The notes beneath the pieces are model-generated. The model made no database searches and had not been told where the DNA came from. It worked only from the letters and a program-made list of their open reading frames with translations. This document shows, in pieces, positions 1 through 9,563 of a DNA stretch of 12,562 bases. Each line of letters begins with the position of its first letter. Positions within the stretch are counted from its first letter, which is position 1. A program made the position numbers and the translations under genes. Source of the DNA: Monoraphidium neglectum (taxonomy: Eukaryota > Chlorophyta > Chlorophyceae > Sphaeropleales > Selenastraceae); the NCBI RefSeq assembly GCF_000611645.1, contig NW_014013439.1:1-12562 (forward strand), given 5' to 3'.

Positions 1-21
1 CGTACAAGGTTGGGGGCGTCA

Positions 22-1195
22 CTATGTGGGGCTTGTTGTGCGGATTCTGAGGCTGCATTGTGGAAAATGCAGTTTCGCGAGTGGCGCCGCCCCAGGCAAG
101 GTCGCGGCTGCCGAGCCGGTCGCTAGCGGGCATCGCGGCCGCCGCGGCGCGGCGCAGCGCGGCCGACGCGCCCACCTGCTCCGCAGCTGCTCGGGCGAGC
201 GCCGCAGCAGCTCCGGCCGCCGCGAGACGAGCTGCCGCACGGCCCTGCCGGGCAGCCCTAGCAGCGCCGGCAGCGCGTCCAGCTTGGCACCCACAGCCGC
301 CGCAGACTGCGTCAACAGGTCTGGCCGCGCCTGCAGCACCGCCGCCGGCTGCAGCCCGCGCGCGGAGAGCGCCGCCCACATTGCCTCCGACGCCGCCGCA
401 AGCCGCGCCGCCGGCCATGCCAGCAGCTCCGGCGCCGCCGCGAGCGCGGCGGCGGCGTCGTGCGGCGCCAGGCGCAGCGCGCTCTGGGACAGCACGGCCA
501 GGCGGCGGCGCAGCGTGGATGGGGGCACCAGCAGCAGCGGCTCGTGGCGGGCGGCCAGGCGTAGCACCAAGCTGAGTGGCAGGCCTAGAGCGTCAGATAG
601 GCCCTCGAGGCGCGACGCAACTGGCGGATGCAAGGATGCAAGTAAGGAGGGGGCATACAGGGGGGTCAGAGCAAGGCGCGGTTTGTTGCCGTGAGGGCGG
701 AGGGCAGCGAAGAGGGGGAATCGCAACGAAACGAGCCGCGCGCGTTGCCCATTGCATGCAGGCAGCGGGCCGTGCGCCCGACCTGCGACTGCAGCTGCAT
801 GGGCACGGCGGCCGCAAACCCGGCTGCGGCGTAAGCTCCTCTCCTGGCGCGACCGGGCCCCGCTGGCGAAACGCGCTGGTGAAGCCGACGCCGCGGGTGC
901 CGCAAGTCCAATAGGGCTGCCCCGAGGGACCCCGCCAAAGTGCGGGAGCGTCTGGGTCCTCACGCATGCTACGCACCCGGCGGCGGCTGCATTCAGCGCC
1001 GCAACCCACCTGCAGAGATGTCTGTGGGCTCCAGCTGCTGCAGCCTCTCCTGGCACCGCCGTGCGTGCAGCAGCGAGCCTTGCAGCAGCTCCTGCCACGC
1101 CAGGGCACCTGCAGTGGCCTCCTCCTCAAAGTCTAACAACGCAGGGCTGAGTACGTTGCCCAATGGCGGCTGCGCGGGGACGACTTCCCCAACAC

Positions 1196-1245
<50 letters not shown>

Positions 1246-1694
1246 ACGCCGAGCAGATTATCAGGCTGGGGGTCAGGGGGCGGTAACTGCTTCAAACGGC
1301 GCTCCAGCCGTGCCACCTGTTGCGCCAGCCGGCGCGCGGTGCGCCTGCTGTGCTTCAGATGCCGTGAGTTGCCCAGCGGCAGGTGCGTGGTCGCGGCGCC
1401 GGCGGGTGCACCTGCCGCGCGCGCCCACTGGCTGCTGACAGCCTCACGTGCGCCGCCGTCATCCGTGCCTGATCCGCTTCGAGGCCCTGCTGCTGAGATC
1501 GCGTATGGTGCATCCACCAAGCCCGAAGAGCGCGCCCTACACACCGCCGACGCCAGTCGGCGACCTGCAGTAGGGCGTGCAGCGTCACGTCGAAGGTGCT
1601 TCACAGAACTGCACTTGCTATCATGAATCACACCAGGAAAGTGAGCGGCGTGCCGACCTGGTTGGAGGGCACCGGCGTTTGCGAAGCCCTTCAT
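22..1694 (-). CDS. mTERF-repeat protein, probably organellar (two-exon core model, both ends uncertain)
   Basis: mTERF proteins are helical-repeat, nucleic-acid-binding proteins that act on organellar gene expression. The core is the exon 620..176, which shows four repeats of about 35 residues, each with the family's Pro-(Glu/Asp)-Leu-Leu-like turn: HEPLLLVP, APELLAWP, RPDLLTQS and RPELLRRSP. Exon 1694..1010 joins it in phase 1 across intron 1009..621 (donor CAG|GTGGG, acceptor CGCCAG), giving about 376 residues. Exon 1 carries a basic Ala/Arg/Ser-rich N-terminus that fits a transit peptide, an Arg/Gln-rich helix, 16 serines and another helical segment. The start is the ATG at 1694 in the longest open frame, but a different frame at 1564..1412 also looks coding. 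At the other end, a donor at 176/175 could join an acceptor ending at 53; that splice and straight read-through both reach the stop at 22. The gene may instead continue beyond the window. The mTERF assignment is fairly sure; the targeting is inferred. Confidence 0.6.
1197..1245 (-). repeat. (AGC)16 trinucleotide repeat coding for polyserine
   Basis: Sixteen uninterrupted CTG units on the plus strand (1198-1245) read as AGC, serine, on the coding minus strand of the mTERF gene. The tract lies between the Arg/Gln-rich helix and the next acidic helical segment, so it probably encodes a flexible linker. A pure array with one codon is prone to slippage and should vary in length between strains. 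Confidence 0.93.
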
Positions 1695-2855
1695 GTCGAT
1701 GGCTGGTTGCGTTGGCCCGGATCTCAGCTACGCTCAGGTGCAGAAGACGACGAGTCTGACATTGTTTTCCGCTCAGCAGCACCCAGCAGACAAATCCGCG
1801 CTCCGGGGATCTGTTCCCAATCTGGACGCTAATCGCTCAATATTCAAGCGCATGACATCTCAGCCTCCGTGGGTCATCTGCGAGGCTGATTGGTGGGTTG
1901 CGACCATTTGGGAAAGTGGACGGGCGCTCCTGCTGGTGCTGCTGAGCATGCTGTGCATGCAAATGTGGCAAGCTGTCGCAAGCAGCCCAGAGGCTTCCTG
2001 CGATGGAAAAGTGTAGAGATGATTCTGGGAACCCTGAAATATCTCTTTTTCAGTAGTTGCTTTGTGGAATGAAATGATTGCAGACAAGCACAGGACCCAG
2101 GTTGACAGGTACTGTAGGAGTGCAGGTACTGTAGGGGGCGGTGGCCCGGCATACCAGTATCAGTGCGACATCAAACTGTGTTCAATGCTGTCTGGTGCAT
2201 CAACTTGGGGAACTCAATGCACGTGTGGAAGCCATTCGCTTTTGGCGCCATGACAGCAGGACCTGCCCTCCGTCCCCGGTAAATGAGTGCACGCGTGGGA
2301 GGCGCCCAACAATGACACTCCACAGCTGCGTGCGTGAAGCTCGGCCTTGAGATATACTGTGATGAAACAGCATCGAACCGCCCATCGACCCATCCTCTCC
2401 CCCAATCGCCTCGCTCCCCCAGCATCAGGGAGCAATGGGGGGGGCGCTTGAGCCGCCGGCGTGTTGTTGACCTGCACTCGGGAGTCTCGTGATGTGCGGA
2501 ACCACTCCGTGTTGCTGAATCAACACAGCTATCGACTGTAATACAAGCACAAGGTCTCAACTTGTCCTACATCTGCTTAAGTCTCCAAAAAGGAGTCATG
2601 GAGCTGCAGAGCAGCAGCGCGTCATAGCAGTGACGCCGCCCTTGACCCAAGCACATCGCACGCCAAACACTGCGAAGCGACCGCCAGGTTGAAGATATTG
2701 ATACTGGATTTCTCATCATCTTCAACCCCGGAGAGTCACTCGTGCTAGGAGAGCGGGTTGCCCGTGCACTCATGCACCGGTCCGCCGAGGGCACGCAAAT
2801 CAGATGAGTGCCCCGATTTGTGAATAAACCAAGGAATCTTACAATAAAAGATAAT
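1695..2855. other. Intergenic region between divergent genes; no supported gene
   Basis: No reading frame in this 1.16 kb shows a recognisable domain, and base composition is more mixed than in the coding exons. It lies between the inferred start of the minus-strand mTERF gene and the start of the plus-strand GT47 gene, so it should hold both promoters and 5' leaders. The stretch just before the GT47 start (about 2820-2855) is strikingly AT-rich for this window. I could not fix a transcription start or a convincing TATA box. Extra 5' exons of the mTERF gene may lie at its left end. Confidence 0.55.
2106..2135. repeat. Pair of 13-bp direct repeats
   Basis: The 13-mer CAGGTACTGTAGG occurs at 2106-2118 and again at 2123-2135, a 17-bp period. 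It lies in the divergent intergenic region and could be a paired regulatory site or a chance small duplication. No known binding site is recognised. Confidence 0.7.
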
Positions 2856-5800
2856 ATGGCCGGTATCTCGCTGGTGATGCTGCTCCTGCTGGCGGCGTCA
2901 ACTCGGCAGTGCAGTGCTGCGGAGCGCGCGGCCCAAGGCACGCGCGCGCCACGGGCACTCCTCGCCGATACCGGCGTGACGGCCGCTTATGAAGCCACGC
3001 ATGGCGCCGCATCGAGAGATACGCCTGCAGGACGCGCCGGCAGGGCCGCCCGAGCAAGGGCTAGGTGCGACCGGCTGCTCAAGGCGCACTGGTGCCAGGC
3101 GTTCTACGCCCAACCGCCCCAGGCGTTCAAGCCGCCGCCGGCCTACGGACGCGCATGCCCCGGCGAGCCTGCATGCAGCGGCATGGGCGTCTGCAATGCC
3201 ATGACAGGCCTCTGCGACTGCCCAGCAGGTGCGCAGAGCTGCAGCTGGGGTTGTGAGGGAGTGTTGCTCGCCCAGACCAATGCGTGCGCCAAGCGCCCAC
3301 ACAGCGGCGGACCACCGATTTCGTCGGAGTCGTGGGCTTTTGGAACCCAGTTTCATCGCAATCACACCCTCCCAGGCTGGGGCGGCAGCGACTGCGCGGC
3401 GCCCGACAAGCGGCCCTGCACGAACCGCTACAACGAGGCCGAGCGCGCCGGCCAGGGGCGCGCCAGCCACATCGGCCCCGACAAGCGGGACGCCGACTGG
3501 ATGGTGCCCGGCTGGACCGCTTCGCGCTGCGCAGGTGGGGCGCCGCGGCGGATCAGGGTGCAAAACCTTGTGACGGCCTCACTAGCAGCTGCAAGAAGCC
3601 GGAGCACATATGTGACGACCTCTGGCAGCTGAGCCGCGGACGCGGGAAATGATCGTGTCTTGCATGTTCTATGAGCGGAAAGGTCATCGGCGGAGACTGG
3701 CGCCCCGCCCTTGCCGCCCGCTGCGCCCGCCGCCTGCTCGACAGGCGTCTGCGACGACGACATCGGCGCCTGCTTTTGTGACGGGCCGAAGTTCGGCCGC
3801 GTCCCGGCGCCCCCTGGCAGCCCGCCGGGCACGCCGCCGATCAGGGCGGGCCGGTTTCTGCAAGAGCACTGCAAACCGAAGGAGGTGGGCCGTTTGCGAG
3901 AGAGCAGCGGCCCCGAGGCGAGGGGGCCGCGGAGCGAGGGTCGCCTCCATGCATGGCCCCATTGGATTTATTGTTACGCAAGCAACGCTGCTCTGTGGTG
4001 CCAGGCGCACGCAGATGTTTTACCAGCGACGAGCCGATTGTGAGCGTCGCAGAATCGTCCAATGCAGGGCTGGTCAGCCACCTCTTGTGTGAGCTCCAAC
4101 CCTTATCCCTCACTCTTACTGTTCCTTGTGGCTTGCAGGACGCCGAAAACAGACCAGTGAAGTGGGGTACCGTGCCCTATGAGCTCATCTACGGATCCCA
4201 TGGCTGGTGCAACTCCTCGACACCCGCTTACAGGTCAGACCCATCACAGCCATGATGCGCCGCGCATGTCTACCCGCATGTCGGCAGCGCCAGAGTTGCT
4301 GATGCCGGCCTCGGCTGCTGCTGCTGCCACAATGTATGCATTCTTCGCATATGCATGCGCCCCAACAAATGCACTGCTGTGTGCACCCCGCCCCAGTGCG
4401 CCGCACCAACACAGCCCCTCTTCACCACTCTTGCACCAGATGTGCGTGCTCATTGGACGGCCTGGCAGGGCCGCTGTGCGACCAGCCCACCGAGATGTTC
4501 TGCCCAAACCAGTGCAGCGGCCACGGTGATTGCAACCTCGGATTCTGCAAATGCCACGCGGGCTGGTTTGGCCACGACTGCGCCGGCAGGGTGGAGGGTG
4601 AGGAGGCAGAGTCGCAGGAGGAGGTCCCCAGGGGTGAGCTGGGCTCAGGGTGGACCGAATGCCATGCGGACAAGTGGCAGCTATTGTGCTTGCCCGCCGT
4701 TACCTCAGCGAACACAGCCACACAGCTCTGTTTCCATGCATGCTACATGGAGCATGCCTCTCGTCATTGCGGGCCGCTGACCCTCTCAATCTGACCTCTG
4801 CGCGCTAGGTGTAGTGGGCAAGCCATGGCTTGGCGACGTTGTGCGGCGCCCGCCCGCGTCGCTGAAGCAGGCCGCGGAGGTTACAAGGCGGCGGCCGTTC
4901 ATATACGTTTACGACACCCCTGCGCCGTACGCTGCACGCATGGTGAGGCCGGGGCTGCTCGCTGGCCAGCCAATACGCCACCCTACCAGCTGGCACACAC
5001 CCTGCCTGCCCATCCACATGCTGGTGCGCTGCCTGTGAACCGTCCCCTCATGTAAGGAATGCCCCCCCCCCCGCCTGACCCACACACGACCCTTGCGCCG
5101 CTTCTCCCCTGCAGCTGCAGTATAGAGTTGAAGGGTGAGTGATCGAGTGGTTGAGCTTTGAAATTTTGCTCTGACGTAGCACAAGTCCCCCCACAACTTT
5201 GCATCGGTCTGACAGCTCCATGAAACCTGGCTGTCCAAGTATTGCTTGGCTCACCTGCAAAACGCCACCCCGCAGGAATACGTGCACGTGGCGCCAGTTT
5301 GACGCCAATAACAAGACTACATACACCAAAGACTGGCTATACAAGGCACGATTGCAAAATCAGACAACAGCGCGCGAAGACTAGTCAAAGTGTTATGGGG
5401 GGTGGCTTGCGCGCTCCAATCTGCGCTGCGCCAGCCTGCGGCCTGATCAGCACCTTACCTGCAGCACCCATCGCACAACCCGTTCCGTAACTCAACTCCT
5501 GCTGTGCCACTGCCATGCCAACTTAATGCGCGCTCCCGCTCAAATCACGCCAAAACTCCCTCAGGCCGAGTCCCTATTTCACGAGCTGCTGCTGCAGAGC
5601 CCCCACCGCACCCTGGACCCAGAGGAGGCGGACTTCTTTTATGTGCCGGCGTACACCAGCTGCTACATGTGGCCGGTGCACGCCTGGGCCGACTACCCCT
5701 TCTGGCACAGCCATGGTGGGGTGCGCACGCAGCAGCAGGCCCCGGGGGCAGGCCCCCAGGAGCGTGCAGCTCAGTTTGTCAGGGCCTTGCTGGCTGCAGC

Positions 5801-8800
5801 ACAGATCATGATTGCAATTGCAGTCTGCAAGCATCATAACGCAACAAGAACCGTCCCGGTGAAGCACTTTGTCAAACACCTGTGGATGGCCAAAGGGAAC
5901 ACTGCATCTTATTGGTCATAGTGGCAGCAACGCATGTCCTCTTTCAACATTCCTGGCCCGCCGCAGGCGGCCCCCGCGTGCGCCATGCGTCTGCGATGAC
6001 CCTTGAGCTTCTGCGCCACATCCAGTCCGCCTACCCCTACTGGAACCGCACCGGGGGCCGTGACCACGTGTGGCTCTTCAGCCACGACGAGGGCGCCTGC
6101 TGGGCCCCGACAGAGGTCTACACGACCTCAATAATCCTAACACACTGGGGGCGCTTGGACCTTGACCATCGGTCAAACACGGCGTTTGGTGAGGCTCCGC
6201 GGCTTGGCTCCCGCCCCGAGGCTGCGGTACTTGCACTGGATGCCTTCAACCCCACGGGCAAACTCCCGCTGCAGCGTCCCGTGTGTTGGGGACCGGCCAC
6301 CCAAAGTCCCTGTCAGACACGCCTTTGTCGTGTCTATCCAAAAATCCTCGCTCTTGATTTGACCCCTTGCCTCCTTTGCACTGCCGTACTGCCGTCTTGC
6401 AGTTGCAGACAACTACACACAGGAGCGACGGGACCCCGCAAGCCCCCTCACTAAGGATGGCTGGACGCACTTGATCACAGGCCACCCCTGCTACACCCCA
6501 GGCAAGGTAGGCAGACGCAGGTTGACCCTCTGCCCTCATGACTGTCGGAGCCGCCGATTACGAGGTGGCGTTGCCTGCATGAGTTTCATTTCATGCACCG
6601 AGCTGTGCAGGCGACTTGTTGAAGAGTGCATCTCCCTGCTCTTATGAAGACCGCCGGCTGGGAGGCTCCTGCTGGCCAGCCTTTGCTGATGTTCTCGGCA
6701 CCTTGCGCTGCCCTCACAAGCCAAACGCACGGCGAAAAAGCCCCCGATTAACTTTGCAACCGCCCCGGGAAACAGGACCTGGTGATTCCAGCCGTCAAGG
6801 CGCCCGGTCAGCTTGAGTTCTCGCCCCTCATGGGCGCCCCCCTGCTGGAGCGCACCACCCTGCTGTACTTCAGGCGCGTTTTTGGCTGCAGCGCTGGGGT
6901 CCTTAGGAACCCGCTCTGTTGCGTGGGAATATGCGCCGCTGCCGCCCGTTCGCTCCACCCAGGGCAGCGCTTGCTGCTGGCATCACGAATGTTCAGTTTC
7001 GCCCGTCCGGTGCGCCGCCAGGCAGGGTTGTCCGTCGCCAGTTCGTTGTTACCCTTCCAGCCAACCCACTGTATTATTGACCGCGAAGCTTCTGGTATCT
7101 CTTTTGCCCGCGACAAACATTACCCCCTGTCGCCTGTCCCCTCTCATGTGTTTGTGCGCAAGCGCAGGGGTGACGTCGGTAAGAACCGGCTCAAGCACTA
7201 CTCCCGAGGCATCAGGCAGCGGCTGTATAAGCTGGCGCTGCGGCATGGATGGGCCGAAAAGTATGCCATCAGGATCGGCGACAGGGGTGCGCCACCACAA
7301 GCCCCGCCGCAGGGGCTCCCCCTGCGTCTGCCTGTTGCGAAACAAAACTTGGGGACGCCCACGCGGTGCAGTGGTACCTTCTGCATCTGGTCAAACGTGT
7401 GGCATTGACAAGATGAAACGCAATCATACCTTCGACTGTTGCGGCCCTGAGACGTATGGCTGCTTCCACAGCTTCTGCTGCCACCCGTGTGTTGCCTGCA
7501 GCTGACGTCCCTGGTGACTACAGCCGTCACCTGGCCACTGCCAAGTACTGCCTGGTGTCACCAGGTTGGCAGTCACATTGGCACGCAAAATCGACCTGTG
7601 TATTTGATTTCACCATGATGACGAGCCGGCGTTCGAGTGGCAAACCCCCCATTTGCTGCATGCACACTGCCCAAGCTCCCCATACGCAAATATCTGCACC
7701 CAGCTGCGTGGCCCTTCATGCGCAATCCCTAGGCCGACTCTTGCAACCTGGCCGCCATCCCCTAACATGTCCACCATCGTCGTGAGTCCCACGATCTGTC
7801 GTGCCGCCACCTATGCACTGCACCGCAGGCGACGGCTTCAGCGCGCGGGCAGAAGACGCCGTGCTCCACGGTTGTGTCCCCGTCATCGTGATGGACAACG
7901 GTGGGCGGCGCGCTTTATCTGCTAGAGCGAGGGCGAATCTGCCAACCAGCCCTTAAAGTCCTTGAGAAGCTTCATGTGTTTGTGCGTCACCACTCGCAAG
8001 CCCGCAAGTCCTCTCATGCGCGAGACGCGAAGCAGCGTCCAATCTATCCTGAATGTGCGCCGGCGCCCGCGCCCCGCCCGCAGTGCACACCCTGTTTGAG
8101 ACGCTGATGGACTGGGACTCCTTCAGCGTGCGCGTGGCGGAGGGCATGCTCCATGCGATACCAGAGATCCTGCTGTCGATTCCCGAGGTCCGAGGTTGAA
8201 CGCTTGCGTCCGGCCGATTAGTGGCGGCCGCCAGTGCAAGGACGGCACTTGCGTGCTGGAGCTGGCTGGATGAATCTGCGAACGTCGATTCTGGCAGTGA
8301 TATGTCGAGCATCGCCACACTGCCCATCAAGTTCGCCACTGTTGCTTGTACATCCTCTTTGCATGCGCCGCCCCCTCAGGACCGGTACCTGCGGATGCAC
8401 ACGCGGGTGCTGCGGCTCATGCACAGGTTCATGTAGTGAGTGTCCAGCTGTGAAGAGGGTGAATGGCAGGCGGCCTGGCGGCCTGCATGAGCACCCCCCC
8501 CCAAACCAACCAGCCATTGTGTGACGGCTTGCACATCCTCTGCCGCACGCGCCCCGTCAGCCTGCTTCACGCCAACCTTGTGCCATCACTGGCCTGCCGA
8601 ACTACTTTTGGGCTGACGGAATCCCCTTTGACACCCCCTTGCACACAAACACACACACACACACACACAGATGCAAACACACCATCATGCACGTTCACAC
8701 AGACTTGCACATACATAATAGTCCACCACTCCGCTCCTGCTCCCGCCTGGCGCAGCCTCAACCACCCTGCCATCCTGAGCGACGCTGCGGCTTTGGTCAA

Positions 8801-9563
8801 GGCCAACCTGCAGAAGGCGTCTTGGGATGACGCTGACACTTCTCTTATGGGCGCGGGGGGCGCTGCTGCAGGCAGCTACGCAGGGAGCAATCAGCTGGCG
8901 GGTCTGCTGCCGTCGTCCAGTCATCAGCGTGACGCAACCACCAACCCAGAAGCGACATCCTCTGGCCTGCTTTCAGAGGCTCGGGCAGGAGAGGATGCTT
9001 TAGCCTGGGAGGCGGGGCGCGGCGCGGGCAGCGACGACGGCGACGAGCATGGCGGAAGGCAGGATTTGGACAGCCGCGGGGGCCGCGAGGGCGCCGCGGC
9101 GCTTGATGAGGTTGCTTTTGAAGCCTTGATCGCGGAGACGCGCAGGCGCAAATCAGTGGGCGGGCACGAGCTGCTGCCAGGGGCCGCGGCGCTTGCCTTG
9201 GATGGACAGCTGGGTGGAGGGCAAGGCGGCGGCTCGGGCTTCACAGCCACCGCACGCGCCGTGGAGGCAGCGGCCGGCACGCACAGGCGGCCGCTCGCCG
9301 GCCCCCGCGCCGCCGCCACTTCGGCCGCGGCGCTGCCGCGCCAGCGCCGGCGCGGCCAGCAAGTCGGGCGGACCGATCCAGGGCGGCCGGATGGCTCAGG
9401 CCTTTTCGTTATTGGAGATGTGGAAGTTGAGAACGATGCGTTCGGGACGATCATGCAGTGGCTGCACGCCAAGATCCCGCACACGCGAGGCCGCAGCCCG
9501 CAGCATGCGCAGCAGGAGCACCACAGGCGCCAGCAGGGCGGCAGCGGCGCTGGTGACTTGTGA
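2856..9563 (+). CDS. Secretory EGF-like / GT47 exostosin-family glycosyltransferase, 18 exons
   Basis: Exostosin-family (GT47) enzymes transfer sugars onto polysaccharides or glycoproteins in the secretory pathway; donor and acceptor cannot be told here. The assembled frame is about 981 codons. ATG 2856 is the first in-frame ATG after a TGA at 2805. Residues 1-21 form a signal peptide (core LVMLLLLAA, likely cut after QCSA). EGF-like cysteine modules follow: CSGMGVCNAMTGLCDCPAGW (about 107-126), CDDDIGACFC in exon 3, and CPNQCSGHGDCNLGFCKC plus HAGWFGHDC in exon 5. The GT47 domain runs from about 335 (RRPFIYVYDTP) to 694, with DPEEADFFYVP, HVWLFSHDEGACWAP, RGDVGKNR, HYSRGIRQRLY and the hallmark SARAEDAVLHGCVPVIVMDN. 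The tail, about 713-981, is low-complexity but ends near DAFGTIMQWLHAKI, which resembles C-termini of algal homologues. A luminal or secreted enzyme is inferred. It resembles the exostosin-like families expanded in volvocine algae; the exact orthologue is unknown. The neighbouring UGT gene is convergent. Confidence 0.88.
5115..5134 (+). other. 20-base micro-exon of the GT47 gene
   Basis: CTCCCCTGCAG precedes and GTGAGT follows a 20-base block coding for LQYRVE plus two bases of a glycine codon. It continues the family motif from exon 6 (YDTPAPYAARM) into exon 8 (NTCTWRQF). Skipping it would shift the frame, because 20 is not a multiple of three. Confidence 0.75.
5346..5564 (+). other. Probable GC-AG intron (intron 8 of the GT47 gene)
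   Basis: The exon 8 frame reaches TAG at 5382 and offers no GT donor that keeps a frame open into exon 9. Splicing AAG|GCACGA to CCCTCAG|GCCGAG joins WLYK to AESLFHELL in phase 0. This gives the contiguous helix expected in exostosin proteins. The donor is GC rather than GT. Confidence 0.65.
6403..6408 (+). other. Tandem splice acceptors 6 bases apart (intron 10 end)
   Basis: The intron 10 end reads CTTGCAGTTGCAG. Using the first AG starts the exon at 6403, and using the second starts it at 6409. Both keep the frame and differ only by two residues (Val-Ala) before DNYTQERRD. Confidence 0.6.
6874..7167 (+). other. Probable GC-AG intron, in frame and stop-free (intron 12 of the GT47 gene)
   Basis: CAG|GCGCGT to AGCGCAG|GGG rejoins LLYFR to GDVGKNR, a motif normally unbroken in exostosin proteins. 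The nearby GT (6878) would leave exon 12 in phase 0, and the next exon would then read GGG TGA, so it is rejected. The intron is 294 bases, 98 codons with no stop, so retention would give a longer protein rather than a truncated one. Confidence 0.68.
8649..8669. repeat. (AC)10 microsatellite
   Basis: Ten perfect AC units lie inside intron 17 of the GT47 gene, about 90 bases before the exon 18 acceptor, flanked by further CA-rich sequence. This is a simple intronic microsatellite. Confidence 0.95.

Larger units (their letters stand above)
2856..9563 (+). other. Exon map of the GT47 gene
   Basis: Inferred exons: 2856-3228, 3376-3534, 3745-3884, 4139-4233, 4440-4597, 4809-4942, 5115-5134, 5276-5345, 5565-5715, 5967-6188, 6403-6506 (or 6409-6506), 6776-6873, 7168-7286, 7502-7564, 7829-7900, 8084-8187, 8380-8435, 8756-9563. 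The total is 2946 bases, an exact multiple of three, with no internal stop. Every junction keeps phase and rebuilds a family motif, for example CDCPAG joined to WGGSDC across intron 1, and VSPG joined to DGFSARAED across intron 14. Fifteen introns are GT-AG; introns 8 and 12 appear to be GC-AG. The least certain boundaries are the exon 5 end, the exon 11 start and the exon 17/18 join. Confidence 0.78.

Noticed and set aside
60..575. Long plus-strand Ala/Arg-rich open frames
   Set aside because: They are antisense to the mTERF exons, have no domain, and are explained by GC-rich sequence lacking stops.
22..1098. Single uninterrupted 358-codon minus-strand gene
   Set aside because: Only the part from about 620 down looks like mTERF. 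The upstream part overlaps exon 1 in another frame and fits an intron followed by a pyrimidine-rich acceptor region.
940..1626. Plus-strand frame with a poly-leucine run, looking like a membrane segment
   Set aside because: The leucines are the CTG repeat read on the wrong strand; the rest has no recognisable features.
2567..2941. Minus-strand 124-codon frame upstream of the GT47 start
   Set aside because: No recognisable domain, and it overlaps the GT47 first exon on the opposite strand.
8466..8486. GCAGGC/GCCTGC inverted repeat as a terminator or mobile element end
   Set aside because: It is a 6-bp GC-rich stem inside an intron, expected by chance at this composition.
8463..8755. 5' extension of the last GT47 exon as an independent gene start
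   Set aside because: This stretch contains the CA microsatellite and precedes a good acceptor (GGCGCAG) that matches the phase of exon 17; it reads as intron.
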